This document shows positions 7,319-16,932 of a DNA stretch of 64,000 nt, piece by piece (position 1 is the first letter of the stretch; each line of letters opens with the position of its first letter). A program made the translations under genes and the position numbers. Source of the stretch: Variovorax paradoxus (GTDB lineage Bacteria > Pseudomonadota > Gammaproteobacteria > Burkholderiales > Burkholderiaceae_C); NCBI GenBank assembly GCA_016806145.1, contig CP063166.1:2542001-2606000 (forward strand), read 5' to 3'. A model generated the notes under the pieces. The model made no database searches, was not told the DNA's origin, and saw only the letters and a program-made list of their open reading frames with translations.

Positions 7319-9517
7319 ATGGATCACGCATCGCCGTCGGGCGATCGCACGGGCGCGGCCGGCCGCCGCCCGCATCACCGCCACCGGGGCCGTCCGGCCG
7401 CCCGCCGCCTCGGCGGCATGTCCGCCGCCATCGGCCTGGCCTTCGGCGCCGGCAGCAGCTTCGCGCAGCAGGCCGCCACCAGCCTGCCGGCCGTGCAGGT
7501 CGAGGCCGGCGCCCAGGGCGCGCTCTCGCTCGCCGAGCCCACGCAGACCGGCAGCCGCCTCGGCCTCACGCCGCTCGAGACGCCCGCCAGCATCGAGGTG
7601 CTGACCGGCGAGACCCTCCGCGCGCGCGGCGATGTCTCGATCGTCGACGCCGCCACCCGCGCCACCGGCATCACCGGCTCGCCCGCGCCGGGCAACGGCG
7701 GCACCTCGATGGCCGCGCGCGGCTTCTCGGGCCATGGCTCGGTGATGCAGCTGTTCGACGGCACGCGGCTATTCGCGGGCGCGGGCACTGTCACCTTCCC
7801 GTTCGACACCTGGTCGGTCGACCGCATCGAGGTGCTGCGCGGCGCGGCCTCGGTCATGTACGGAGAAGGCGCGATCGGCGGCGCGATCAACGTGGTGCCC
7901 AAGAAGCCCACGCGCGGACCGATCCGCAACGAGGCGCTGCTGAGCTACGGCTCCGACGCCACGCGCCAGGCGGCCTTCGGCAGCGGCGGCGCGATCGATG
8001 ACAAGCTTTCGTACCGCTTCGACATCAGCCACCGCGCCACCCACGGCTTCATGGCGCGCGGCGAGGGCGAGAGCCTGGCCGTCGGTGGCGCGCTGCGGCT
8101 CGACGTCTCGCCCGCGCTGCAGTTCACCCTGTCGCACGACGAGGGCCGCCAGTCGCCGCAGCGCTACCAGGGCGTGCCGCTGATCGACGGGCGCCTGAAC
8201 GACCGGACCCTGCGCCAGAACTACAACGTCGACGACGCCGAGCTCAAGTACGACGACAAGTGGACCCGCCTCGACGCGCTGTGGACGCCCAGCGATGCCG
8301 TCACCGTGCACAACCAGCTCTACCGGCTCGCGAGCCAGCGCCACTGGCGCAACAGCGAGACCTACAGCTTCAATGCCGCCACGCGCCGCGTGACGCGCGG
8401 CGACTACCTCGAGATCGGCCACGACCAGGAGCAGGTCGGCAACCGCACCGACGCCACCTTCCGCCATGAACTGTTCGGCATGAAGAACCAGGTGCTGGTG
8501 GGCTTCGATGTCAACCGCATCGACTTCACGCACCTCAACGACTCGCCCTACGGCGGCCGCTCGGTGGTCGATCCCTTCGTCTTCCTGCCCGGCTACTACG
8601 CCTCGCCCGTGGCCTACACGCCGCGCTACAAGACCCGCACCCACACCCACGCCGTGTTCGCCGAGGACAAGCTGGCCTTCAATGAGCGCTGGTCGCTGGT
8701 CACCAGCCTGCGCTGGGACCATGCGAAGGTGGCGCGCACCGACCTGGCCAACGCGGCCAACAGCCTCACCAAGACCTTCGAGTACGCCACCGGCCGCATC
8801 GGCGCGGTGTATGCGCCCGATGCCTCGCAGTCCTTCTATGCGCAGCTGGCGCACGCGGCCGATCCGCTGACCTCGCTGATCAGCACCTCGACCACGCAGG
8901 CACCGTTCGACCTCAGCACCGGCAATCAGGTCGAGGTCGGCTACAAGCGCCAGCTGGCCGACAACCGCGGCGCCTGGACCGTGGCGGCCTACCGCATCGA
9001 GAAGAAGAAGCTGCTGTCGCGCGACCAGAACAACCCCACCGTTTCGCGGCAGGTCGGCAAGCAGTCGTCCGAGGGCATCGAGGCCACGCTCGACCTCGCG
9101 CTGACCCCGACGCTGCGGCTCGAGGCCAATGCGGCCAAGCTGCGCGCGCGCTACGACGACTTCAACGAGGTCGTGAGCGGCCGGCTGGTCTCGCGCGCCG
9201 GCAACACGCCGTTCGGCGTGCCCGAGGAAGCGGCCAACCTGTTCCTGCACTGGCATTTCCTGCCGCAGTGGGAGGCCGAGTTCGGCCTGCGCTACGTCGG
9301 TTCGCGCCAGGTCGACGCGGCCAACTCGCGCAAGATCGGCTCCTACACCGTGGCCGACGCCTCGGTGAGCTGGCAGGCCAACAAGTCGCTCAGGCTCGCG
9401 CTGCGCGGCTACAACCTCGGCGACCGCCGCTATCCGCTGTCGTTCTCCAACAGCGGCAACCAGTGGCTGCTGGGCCGTCCGCGCTCCTTCGAGCTGTCGG
9501 CGCTGGTGGATTTCTGA
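7319..9517 (+). CDS. TonB-dependent outer-membrane receptor, riboswitch-controlled
   Basis: 732 residues. The ATG at 7319 follows GGAGGAGAAG. A long basic leader precedes a hydrophobic segment ending FAQQA (signal peptide). The plug begins near PLETPASIEVLTGETLRARG, with the box VDRIEVLRGAASVMYGEGAIGGAINVVPKK. The 22-strand-type barrel ends in the expected terminal aromatic (ALVDF). By sequence it belongs to the siderophore-receptor group, but its position right behind a cobalamin riboswitch and before cobalt genes implies uptake of cobalamin, a corrinoid precursor or a cobalt chelate. Confidence 0.9.
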   Translation: MDHASPSGDRTGAAGRRPHHRHRGRPAARRLGGMSAAIGLAFGAGSSFAQQAATSLPAVQVEAGAQGALSLAEPTQTGSRLGLTPLETPASIEVLTGETLRARGDVSIVDAATRATGITGSPAPGNGGTSMAARGFSGHGSVMQLFDGTRLFAGAGTVTFPFDTWSVDRIEVLRGAASVMYGEGAIGGAINVVPKKPTRGPIRNEALLSYGSDATRQAAFGSGGAIDDKLSYRFDISHRATHGFMARGEGESLAVGGALRLDVSPALQFTLSHDEGRQSPQRYQGVPLIDGRLNDRTLRQNYNVDDAELKYDDKWTRLDALWTPSDAVTVHNQLYRLASQRHWRNSETYSFNAATRRVTRGDYLEIGHDQEQVGNRTDATFRHELFGMKNQVLVGFDVNRIDFTHLNDSPYGGRSVVDPFVFLPGYYASPVAYTPRYKTRTHTHAVFAEDKLAFNERWSLVTSLRWDHAKVARTDLANAANSLTKTFEYATGRIGAVYAPDASQSFYAQLAHAADPLTSLISTSTTQAPFDLSTGNQVEVGYKRQLADNRGAWTVAAYRIEKKKLLSRDQNNPTVSRQVGKQSSEGIEATLDLALTPTLRLEANAAKLRARYDDFNEVVSGRLVSRAGNTPFGVPEEAANLFLHWHFLPQWEAEFGLRYVGSRQVDAANSRKIGSYTVADASVSWQANKSLRLALRGYNLGDRRYPLSFSNSGNQWLLGRPRSFELSALVDF

Positions 9518-9533
9518 AATGAAACGCCAACAG

Positions 9534-9643
9534 CCGGACGCAGAGGACGCGAAGATTTCGCGAAGAACGCCAAAGAGAAATCCAAAATTCTTCTTGCATT
9601 CCTTTCGCGTCCTTCGCGCAACCTTCGCGTCCTCCGCGTCCGG
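9534..9643. repeat. Imperfect 43-bp inverted repeat between receptor and PepSY genes
   Basis: Left arm 9534-9576 and right arm 9601-9643 are complementary at 37 of 43 positions; most differences are A/G changes that still allow G-T pairs. The arms are built from short iterations of GGACGCGAAG and related words, separated by an AT-rich 24-nt loop. It would fold into a very long hairpin between two genes of the riboswitch operon. Confidence 0.75.
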
Positions 9644-9718
9644 AAGTTCACTTCCGTTTTTGATCCCATCGATCGTTTCATGCGATGCGGGTGGAGCGCA
9701 GCGAAGCGGACCGCCGAG

Positions 9719-11293
9719 ATGACGCACGCCGCGCGCCGCGCCCGCTCCGATCGCAGCACTGCCTGGCAGCGCGCGTGGCCGCTCGTGCGCCACTGGCTCT
9801 ACTGGACCCACCGCTGGTTCGGCATCGGCGGCTGCCTGCTGTTCGTCATGTGGTTCGTCTCGGGCGTGGTGATGATGTACGTGGGCTATCCCACGCTCAC
9901 CGAGGCCGAGCGGCTCGCGGGCCTGCGCGCGCTCGACGTCGGCCAGGCCAGGGTCTCGCCCGTGGCCGCGCTCGAGGCCCTGCCCGAAGCAGTGCGCCAG
10001 CAGCCGCCGCGCCGCGTCGCGCTCGAGATGCAGGGCGGCGCGCAGCCGCAGCCGGTGTGGCGCATCGTCGATGCGCGCGGCGGTCGCCATGCGGTGTCGG
10101 CGCGCGATGGCCGGCTGCTGGCCGGCACCGACGCCGCGCAGGCCGAGGCGGTGGCGCGCGACTTCTCGGGCCAGCCCGCGGCGCGCTGGGCCGAGACGCT
10201 CGAGCGCGACCAGTGGACCGTGCCGCAGGGCCTGAATCCGCTGCGCCCGCTGCACCGCATCGAACTGAACGACGTGGCCGGCACCGAGCTCTACGTGTCG
10301 GCGCGCACCGGCGAGGTGGTGCGCGACACCACGCGCTCCGAGCGCTTCTGGAACTGGCTCGGCTCGGTGCCGCACTGGATCTACTTCACGCCGCTGCGCG
10401 CCGATCCGCCGCTGTGGCACGACGTGGTGGTGTGGCTCTCGGCCGCCTGCATCGTCTCGGCCGTGACCGGCATCGCGATCGGCATCCTGCGCATCCGTCT
10501 GCGCCGGCGCTTCCGCAACGGTTCCGTCACGCCCTACACCGGCTGGATGGCCTGGCACCACATCGCGGGCCTGGTCGGCGGCTTCTTCGTGCTGACCTGG
10601 ATCGTGAGCGGCTGGCTCTCGATGAACCCGAACCGCTGGTTCGAGCGCAACCCGGTCGACGCGGCCGCGATGGCGCGCTACACCGGCGGCGATGTATCGA
10701 CCTTTCCGTGGCCGCCCGCCACGCCGCCGGCGGGCGAGGACGACGCCGCACCGCGCGAGGTGCTGCTGCAATGGTTCGACGGCCGGCCGCTGCTGCAGCT
10801 GCGCGATGCGAAGGCGCGCGTGCGCGTGGTCGATGCCGCGAGCGGCGCGCCGGCTGCGATCGCGCGCGAGGACATCGTGCGCGCGGCCGCCCGGCTGCGG
10901 CCCGGCGCGACGGTGAGCGAGGCCGTGCTGCAGACCGCCTACGACTTCCACTGGTACGGCCACCACCGCGAGCGCGTGCTGCCGGTCTGGCGCCTCGCGT
11001 TCGACGACCCCGCGCGCACCCGGCTCTACATCGACCCCGCCAACGGCCAACTGGCCGGAAGCAGCGACCGCAATGCGCGGCTGCGGCGCTGGCTCTTCAA
11101 TGCCGCCCACAGCCTCGACTTCCCCTGGCTGATCCAGTACCGGCCCGCGTGGGACCTGGTGGTGTGGCTGCTGTCGATCGTCGGCGCCGTGGCCTCGGCC
11201 AGCGGCGTGGTGATCGGCTGGCGCCGGCTGCGGCCGCGCTCGCGTTCTCCCACGGTGGCGCTCGCGCGGCGCCTGCCTCAACGTTCTTCATGA
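9719..11293 (+). CDS. PepSY-associated TM-helix protein (PiuB-like)
   Basis: 524 residues. The N-terminus has HWLYWTHRWFGIGGCLLFVMWFVSG, the first helix of the PepSY_TM family with its histidine, followed by a periplasmic domain, further helices (VVVWLSAACIVSAVTGIAIGI and HIAGLVGGFFVLTWIVSGWLS), a second periplasmic PepSY-like region and a last helix near the C-terminus. PiuB-like inner-membrane proteins accompany TonB receptors and are thought to reduce or release the metal from the imported chelate. The start is weakly supported: GAGATG without a strong ribosome binding site. Confidence 0.85.
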   Translation: MTHAARRARSDRSTAWQRAWPLVRHWLYWTHRWFGIGGCLLFVMWFVSGVVMMYVGYPTLTEAERLAGLRALDVGQARVSPVAALEALPEAVRQQPPRRVALEMQGGAQPQPVWRIVDARGGRHAVSARDGRLLAGTDAAQAEAVARDFSGQPAARWAETLERDQWTVPQGLNPLRPLHRIELNDVAGTELYVSARTGEVVRDTTRSERFWNWLGSVPHWIYFTPLRADPPLWHDVVVWLSAACIVSAVTGIAIGILRIRLRRRFRNGSVTPYTGWMAWHHIAGLVGGFFVLTWIVSGWLSMNPNRWFERNPVDAAAMARYTGGDVSTFPWPPATPPAGEDDAAPREVLLQWFDGRPLLQLRDAKARVRVVDAASGAPAAIAREDIVRAAARLRPGATVSEAVLQTAYDFHWYGHHRERVLPVWRLAFDDPARTRLYIDPANGQLAGSSDRNARLRRWLFNAAHSLDFPWLIQYRPAWDLVVWLLSIVGAVASASGVVIGWRRLRPRSRSPTVALARRLPQRSS

Positions 11294-11363
11294 AGCGGGC
11301 TCGCCATCGCGGGTCCATGATCCAATCCACTTTCGCACTGCGGTGCCCTCCAGGAGCTGTCCC

Positions 11364-12041
11364 ATGCACATCGAACCCGGTCTCGTCGACGGAACCAAGA
11401 TCTTTCTGAGCTATGCCACCGGCGCCGCGGCGCTCGCCTACACCGGCAAGGTGGCTTTCGACACCCTGCTGAAGGACGGCCTGGCCGCCCTGGCGCTGCG
11501 CTCGGCGATCGCCGTGGCGCTGGTGTTCTGCTTCTTCGAAGTGCTGCCGCACCACCCGGTGGGCGTGTCGGAAGTGCACTTGATCCTCGGCACCACCTTG
11601 CTGCTGGTGTTCGGGCTCGCGCCCGCGGCCATCGGCCTGGCGGGCGGGCTGCTCGTGCAGAGCCTGTTCTTCGAGCCGCAGGACCTGCCGCAGTACGGCA
11701 TGAACGTCACGACCCTGCTGGTGCCGCTGTTCGCCACGGCCGTGCTCGCGCGCCGCATCATTCCCGAGAAGCTGGCCTATGTGGACATCGGCTATCGCGA
11801 GGCCTTCAAGCTGTCGGTGGCCTACCAGGGCGGCATCGTGGTGTGGGTCGGCTTCTGGGCGCTCTACGGCCGCGGCACCGGGCTCGAAAACCTCGGCGAG
11901 ATCGCCAGCTTCGGCGCCGCCTACATGACGGTGGTGCTGGTCGAGCCGCTGGTCGACCTCGGCGTGCTCGCCGGTGCCAAGGCCTGGCGCCGGCTCCAGG
12001 GCTCGGCCTTCGTCGAACGTCGCCTCTACACCGGCGCCTGA
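11364..12041 (+). CDS. CbiM-like energy-coupling-factor permease, solo
   Basis: 225 residues. The N-terminal MHIEPG is the hallmark of CbiM/NikM, whose N-terminal Met-His segment binds Co2+ or Ni2+. Six or seven hydrophobic helices follow, with FEVLPHHPVGVSEVHLILGT and LPQYGMNVTTLLVPL in the family positions. CAGGAG precedes the start. CbiM is normally the substrate subunit of CbiMNQO, but no cbiN, cbiQ or cbiO is nearby, so this copy either acts alone or uses components coded elsewhere. Placement before cobW and cobN argues for cobalt. Confidence 0.82.
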   Translation: MHIEPGLVDGTKIFLSYATGAAALAYTGKVAFDTLLKDGLAALALRSAIAVALVFCFFEVLPHHPVGVSEVHLILGTTLLLVFGLAPAAIGLAGGLLVQSLFFEPQDLPQYGMNVTTLLVPLFATAVLARRIIPEKLAYVDIGYREAFKLSVAYQGGIVVWVGFWALYGRGTGLENLGEIASFGAAYMTVVLVEPLVDLGVLAGAKAWRRLQGSAFVERRLYTGA

Positions 12042-12052
12042 AAGAAATCTCC

Positions 12053-13114
12053 ATGACCACCAGCAACGCAAAAATCCCCGTCACCATCGTCACGGGCTTC
12101 CTCGGCAGCGGCAAGACCACCTTGATGCGCCACATCCTCGGCAATGCCGAGGGCCGCCGCATCGCGGTGATCGTCAACGAGTTCGGCGAGCTCGGCATCG
12201 ACGGCGAGATCCTGCGCGGTTGCGGCATCGGCTGCGACGACGAGGGCAACGAGCGCGAGGGCGCGCTCTACGAACTCGCCAACGGCTGCGTCTGCTGCAC
12301 CGTGCAGGAGGAGTTCCTGCCCGTGATGCTGCAGCTCGCCGAGCGCCGCGACCAGCTCGACGCCGTGCTGATCGAGACCTCGGGCCTGGCGCTGCCCAAG
12401 CCGCTGGTGCAGGCCTTCCAGTGGCCCGACATCGCCAACGTCTTCACCGTCGACTCGGTCGTGACCGTGGTCGACGGCCCGGCCGCCGCGGCGGGCCAGT
12501 TCGCCGAGAACCCGGTGGCGGTCGACGCGCAGCGCCGCGCCGATCCCAACCTCGACCACGAGTCGCCGCTGCACGAGCTGTTCGAGGACCAGCTCTCGGC
12601 CGCCGACCTGGTGGTGCTCAACAAGGCCGACCTGCTCGACGAGGCCGCGCGCGCGCGCGTCGAGGCGCTGGTGCGCGAGGAGCTGCCGCCCGAGGTCAAG
12701 ATCGTGACGGCCACCGAAGGCAAGCTGCCGCTCGCGCTGCTGCTGGGCCAGGGCCGCGCGGCCGAGACCACCATCCACCTGCGCGAGAGCCACCACGACC
12801 ACGAGGAGGACCACGACCACGACGAGTTCGACTCGCTCGTGATCGACCTGCCCGCGATGGACCGCGAGCGGCTGCTGGCCGCGCTCGCCGCGCTGGTCGA
12901 GCGCCACACCATCTACCGCGTCAAGGGCTTCGTCGCCGTGCCGGGCAAGCCGATGCGCCTGCTGGTGCAGGGCGTGGGCCGGCGCTTCGACCATCACTTC
13001 GACCGCCGCTGGCGCGATGGCGAGGCGCCGCGCACGCAGCTGGTCTTCATCGGCGAGGACCTCGAAGAAGCCGCGCTGCGCGAGGTGCTGGAAGGCGCGG
13101 CGCTGCCGGCCTGA
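12053..13114 (+). CDS. cobW: CobW-type GTPase / metallochaperone
   Basis: 353 residues. Walker A is GFLGSGKTT at residues 15-23; the G3E metal motif CVCC is at 79-82 within NGCVCCTVQEEF; a guanine-specificity NKAD follows in LVVLNKADLLDE. A histidine/aspartate-rich run (HHDHEEDHDHDE) about residue 244 is a likely metal store, and the C-terminal CobW_C domain ends the protein. It probably loads Co2+ into the chelatase coded directly downstream. It lies 11 bases after the CbiM-like gene and 2 bases before cobN, in one operon. Confidence 0.93.
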   Translation: MTTSNAKIPVTIVTGFLGSGKTTLMRHILGNAEGRRIAVIVNEFGELGIDGEILRGCGIGCDDEGNEREGALYELANGCVCCTVQEEFLPVMLQLAERRDQLDAVLIETSGLALPKPLVQAFQWPDIANVFTVDSVVTVVDGPAAAAGQFAENPVAVDAQRRADPNLDHESPLHELFEDQLSAADLVVLNKADLLDEAARARVEALVREELPPEVKIVTATEGKLPLALLLGQGRAAETTIHLRESHHDHEEDHDHDEFDSLVIDLPAMDRERLLAALAALVERHTIYRVKGFVAVPGKPMRLLVQGVGRRFDHHFDRRWRDGEAPRTQLVFIGEDLEEAALREVLEGAALPA

Positions 13115-13116
13115 CG

Positions 13117-16100
13117 ATGCACCTGCTGAGCACCCAGCCCGGACGTTTCGTCGAGGACGACCCGGGCGTCGTCACCCGGCTCGACCAGACGCCGGGCGAG
13201 ATCGTGGTGCTCAGCTCGGCCGACACCACGCTGGCCCTGCTGTCGGCCGCGCGCGGCGCGCTCGCCGCCAGCGATCCCGGCTATCCCTCGCTGCGGCTGG
13301 CCAACCTCATGTACCTGCGCCAGCCGGCCTCGTTCGACCTCTATGCGGACGAGGTGCTGCGGCATGCGCGCGTGGTGGTGGTCGACCACCTGGGCGCGGC
13401 CTCGGCCTGGCCCTACGGCCTGCAGCAGCTCGAGAAGCTCGCGCGCCGGCACGGCCAGCAGCTCGCCATCTTCTCGGGCGACCTGCAGGAGGACGAGGAC
13501 CTGCTCGCGCGCAGCACCGCGCCGCGCGCCGTCTGCCACCGGCTGTGGCAGTACCTGCGCGCGGGCGGGCCGGCCAATGCGCTGCAGTTCCTGCGCGCGG
13601 TGGCCTTCCACGGCCTGCGCCATGGCGACGAGCCGCTGCCGCCGCGCAGCCTGCCGCAGGTGGCGCTGCACGTGCCGGGGCTGCCCGCCACGTCGGCCGT
13701 GCCCGGCATCGACGACCTGCGCGCGCGCTGGCGGCCCGGCGCGCCGGTGGTGGCGCTGGTGTTCTACCGCTCGCACCTGCTGTCGGGCAACACGGCCGCC
13801 TTCGATGCGCTGGCCGAGGCGCTGTCGGCCGAAGGCCTGAACCCGCTGCCGCTGGCGCTCGATTCGCTCAAGGACCCGCTGTGCCTGTCGGCGCTGCGCG
13901 AGCTCTGCGCCACGCATGCGGTGCAGCTGGTGCTCAACACCACCGCCTTCGCGGCGCTGGGGCATGACGGCGGCGAGGGCGGCGAACCACCGGCGCTGGC
14001 CGGCGACGCGCCCGTGCTGCAGGTGATCGTGAGCGGCGGCAACCGCGAGGACTGGCTGGCCGACAGCCAGGGCCTGCGGCCGCGCGACATCGCGATGCAG
14101 GTCGCGCTGCCCGAGATGGACGGCCGCATCGTGACGCGCGCCGTGAGCTTCAAGGGCCTGCTGCACCGCTGCGAGCTGACCCAGACCGAGGTGGTCGGCT
14201 ACCGCGCCGAGCCCGACCGCGTCGCCTTCGTGGCCGAGCTCGCGCGCCGCTGGTGCCGCCTGCGCAACCTGCCGGCCGCCGACAAGCGGCTCGCGCTGGT
14301 GCTCGCCAACTACCCGGGCAGCGAGGGCCGCATCGGCAGCGGCGTGGGGCTCGACACGCCGGCCTCGGTGATCGCGATCCTCGGAACGTTGCGCACCGAA
14401 GGCTATGCGCTCGGCGACCCGAAGGCGCTGCCGGCCGATGGCGACAGCCTGATGCGGACCCTGCAGCAGGGCATCGCCAACGACCCGCGCGAATGGCCCG
14501 CGCGGCCCGCCTGGCAGAGCTACGCGCTGGCCGACTACCGCGCGCGCCTGGCCGCGCTGCCCGAAGGCATGGCCGCGGCCATCGACGAACGCTGGGGCCC
14601 GCCCGAGCAGGATCCGATGCTGCGCCAGGGCCGCTTCATGATCGCGGGCCTGCGGCTGGGCCAGGTCTTCGTCGGCATCCAGCCCGCGCGCGCGCTGAAC
14701 CTCTCGGGCTCGCAGGACTACGCGAGCTACCACGACGCCGAGGCCGTGCCGCCGCACGGCTACCTGGCCTTCTACTTCTGGCTGCGCGATGCGTTCGGCA
14801 TCGACGCGGTGGTGCACGTGGGCAAGCACGGCAACCTCGAATGGCTGCCGGGCAAGAGCATCGCGCTGACGCAGGCCTGCTGGCCCGACGCGGTGCTCGG
14901 ACCGCTGCCCAACGTCTATCCCTTCATCGTCAACGACCCGGGCGAGGGCGCGCAGGCCAAGCGCCGCACCCAGGCCGTGATCGTCGACCACCTGATGCCG
15001 CCGCTCACGCGCGCCGAGAACCATGGCCCGATGCAGGACCTCGAGCGCCGGGTCGACGAGTACTACGACGCGCTGCTGGTCGACGCACGCCGCGCGCGCG
15101 TGCTGCGCGCGCAGATCCTCGCGGCCGTGCGCGCCCAGCACCTGGTCGACGAACTCGACGCGGCGGGCGCCGAGGACGATGCCGTGCTCGCGCGCGTCGA
15201 TGCCTACCTCTGCGAGCTCAAGGAAACCCAGATCCGCGACGGCCTGCATGTGTTCGGCGCCTCGCCCGAGGGCCGGCTGCGGCGCGACACGCTGCTGGCG
15301 CTGGCGCGCTATCCGGCGGGCGACGGCAGCGGTGCGGACGCTGGGTTGCTTGGTGCGCTGTCGCACGACCTGCTGCCCGGCGAGCATTTCGATCCGCTCG
15401 ACATCGAGCCCGCAAAACCCTGGCAGGGCGCGCGGCCCGCGCTGCTGCAGGCGGTGAGCGACGACCCCTGGCGCCACCAGGGCGACACGCGCGAGCGCCT
15501 CGAGCTGCTGGCCACGCAACTCGTCGAAGCGGGCGAATGCCCGGCCGGCATGCCGCGCACCGCCGCCGTGCTGGGGCGCATCGCCGAGCGCCTCGCGCCC
15601 GCGCTCGATGCCTGCGGCGCGCAGGAGCTGCTGCAGCTGTCGCGCGCGCTGCGGGGCCGCTTCGTGCCGCCCGGGCCCAGCGGCTCGCCCTCGCGCGGCC
15701 GGCCCGACGTGCTGCCGACCGGGCGCAATTTCTACGCGGTCGACACGCGCGCCATTCCCACGCCCACCGCCTGGATGCTGGGCCTCAAGTCGGCCGCCCA
15801 GCTGGTCGAGCGCCACCTGCAGGAGCATGGCGACTATCCCGCGGGCATCGGCCTGTCGGTCTGGGGCACGGCCACCATGCGCACCGGCGGCGACGACCTC
15901 GCGCAGGCCTTCGCGCTGATCGGCGTGCGGCCGAAGTGGGCCGCGGGCAGCCAGCGCGTGGTCGACTTCGAGGTGCTGCCCACGGTCGGCCTCGGGCGTC
16001 CGCGCATCGACGTCACCTTGCGCATCTCGGGCTTCTTCCGCGATGCCTTCCCGGCCGCGGTGCAGATGTTCGACGCGGCCGTGCAGGCCGTGGCCGCGCA

Positions 16101-16932
16101 GGAGGACGAGGATGCCGAGCGCAACCCGATCCGCGCGCGCATCCTGCGCGAGGCCACGGCACTCGAGGCCGCGGGCCTGCCGGCCGAGGCCGCGCGCAGC
16201 CAGGCCGGCTGGCGCGTGTTCGGCTCGGCGCCCGGTCACTACGGCTCGGGCCTGCAGCCGCTGTTCGACAGCGGCGACTGGCAGAGCGACGATGACCTCG
16301 CGGGCGCCTATGTCGGCGGCAGCGCCCATGCCTACGGGCAGGACAGCGACGGCGTGCCCGCCACCGAGGCGCTGGTGCGGCGCCTACGCGCGACCGACGT
16401 GGTGCTGCAGAACCAGGACAGCCGCGAGCACGACCTGCTCGACTCCAACGACTACTACCAGTTCCAGGGCGGCATGGCCGCCGCCGTGCGCCACCTGAGT
16501 GGCAGCCAGCCGGCCATGTACCACGGCGACCATGGCAACCCGCAGGCGCCGCGCGTGCGCACGCTCAAGGAGGAGATCGGCCGCGTGGTGCGCGCGCGCG
16601 TGGTCAATCCCAAGTGGATCGCGGGCGCGCGCCGCCATGGCTACAAGGGCGCCTTCGAGATGGCGGCCACGGTCGACTACCTGTTCGGCTTCGACGCCAC
16701 CGCGCGCGTGGTCGGCGACCACCAGTACGCGATGGTGGCCGACGCCTACGTGCTCGATGCCGAGAACCGCGATTTCGTCGACACGCACAATCCGCGCGCG
16801 CTGCACGACATGCTGAGCCGCCTGCTCGAGGCCATGCAGCGCGGCCTCTGGCAGTCGCCCGGCGACTACCGAGAACGCATCGAGAACCTGCTGCTCGCGC
16901 ACGAGCAGCGGATGGAAGGACATACGCGATGA
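13117..16932 (+). CDS. cobN: Cobaltochelatase large subunit CobN
   Basis: 1271 residues, full length for CobN/ChlH. Recognisable blocks are GLDTPASVIAILGTLR, VVHVGKHGNLEWLPGKS (a conserved His-containing site of the CobN/Mg-chelatase fold), GEGAQAKRRTQAVIVDHLMPPLTRAE and NSNDYYQF-like DSNDYYQFQGGMAAAV near the C-terminus. It binds hydrogenobyrinic acid a,c-diamide and inserts Co2+ in the aerobic cobalamin pathway, driven by an AAA/VWA partner complex. The stop overlaps the start of that partner gene by four bases (ATGA), so production of the subunits is coupled. Confidence 0.95.
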   Translation: MHLLSTQPGRFVEDDPGVVTRLDQTPGEIVVLSSADTTLALLSAARGALAASDPGYPSLRLANLMYLRQPASFDLYADEVLRHARVVVVDHLGAASAWPYGLQQLEKLARRHGQQLAIFSGDLQEDEDLLARSTAPRAVCHRLWQYLRAGGPANALQFLRAVAFHGLRHGDEPLPPRSLPQVALHVPGLPATSAVPGIDDLRARWRPGAPVVALVFYRSHLLSGNTAAFDALAEALSAEGLNPLPLALDSLKDPLCLSALRELCATHAVQLVLNTTAFAALGHDGGEGGEPPALAGDAPVLQVIVSGGNREDWLADSQGLRPRDIAMQVALPEMDGRIVTRAVSFKGLLHRCELTQTEVVGYRAEPDRVAFVAELARRWCRLRNLPAADKRLALVLANYPGSEGRIGSGVGLDTPASVIAILGTLRTEGYALGDPKALPADGDSLMRTLQQGIANDPREWPARPAWQSYALADYRARLAALPEGMAAAIDERWGPPEQDPMLRQGRFMIAGLRLGQVFVGIQPARALNLSGSQDYASYHDAEAVPPHGYLAFYFWLRDAFGIDAVVHVGKHGNLEWLPGKSIALTQACWPDAVLGPLPNVYPFIVNDPGEGAQAKRRTQAVIVDHLMPPLTRAENHGPMQDLERRVDEYYDALLVDARRARVLRAQILAAVRAQHLVDELDAAGAEDDAVLARVDAYLCELKETQIRDGLHVFGASPEGRLRRDTLLALARYPAGDGSGADAGLLGALSHDLLPGEHFDPLDIEPAKPWQGARPALLQAVSDDPWRHQGDTRERLELLATQLVEAGECPAGMPRTAAVLGRIAERLAPALDACGAQELLQLSRALRGRFVPPGPSGSPSRGRPDVLPTGRNFYAVDTRAIPTPTAWMLGLKSAAQLVERHLQEHGDYPAGIGLSVWGTATMRTGGDDLAQAFALIGVRPKWAAGSQRVVDFEVLPTVGLGRPRIDVTLRISGFFRDAFPAAVQMFDAAVQAVAAQEDEDAERNPIRARILREATALEAAGLPAEAARSQAGWRVFGSAPGHYGSGLQPLFDSGDWQSDDDLAGAYVGGSAHAYGQDSDGVPATEALVRRLRATDVVLQNQDSREHDLLDSNDYYQFQGGMAAAVRHLSGSQPAMYHGDHGNPQAPRVRTLKEEIGRVVRARVVNPKWIAGARRHGYKGAFEMAATVDYLFGFDATARVVGDHQYAMVADAYVLDAENRDFVDTHNPRALHDMLSRLLEAMQRGLWQSPGDYRERIENLLLAHEQRMEGHTR

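Noticed and set aside
7769..11281. Very long open frame on the minus strand opposite the receptor and PepSY genes
   Set aside because: It is a mirror of two well-recognised genes. High GC content keeps antisense frames open; its translation is low-complexity Arg/Ala/Gly without motifs.
12994..16329. Long minus-strand frame opposite cobN
   Set aside because: Shadow of cobN; no ribosome binding site, no recognisable domain.
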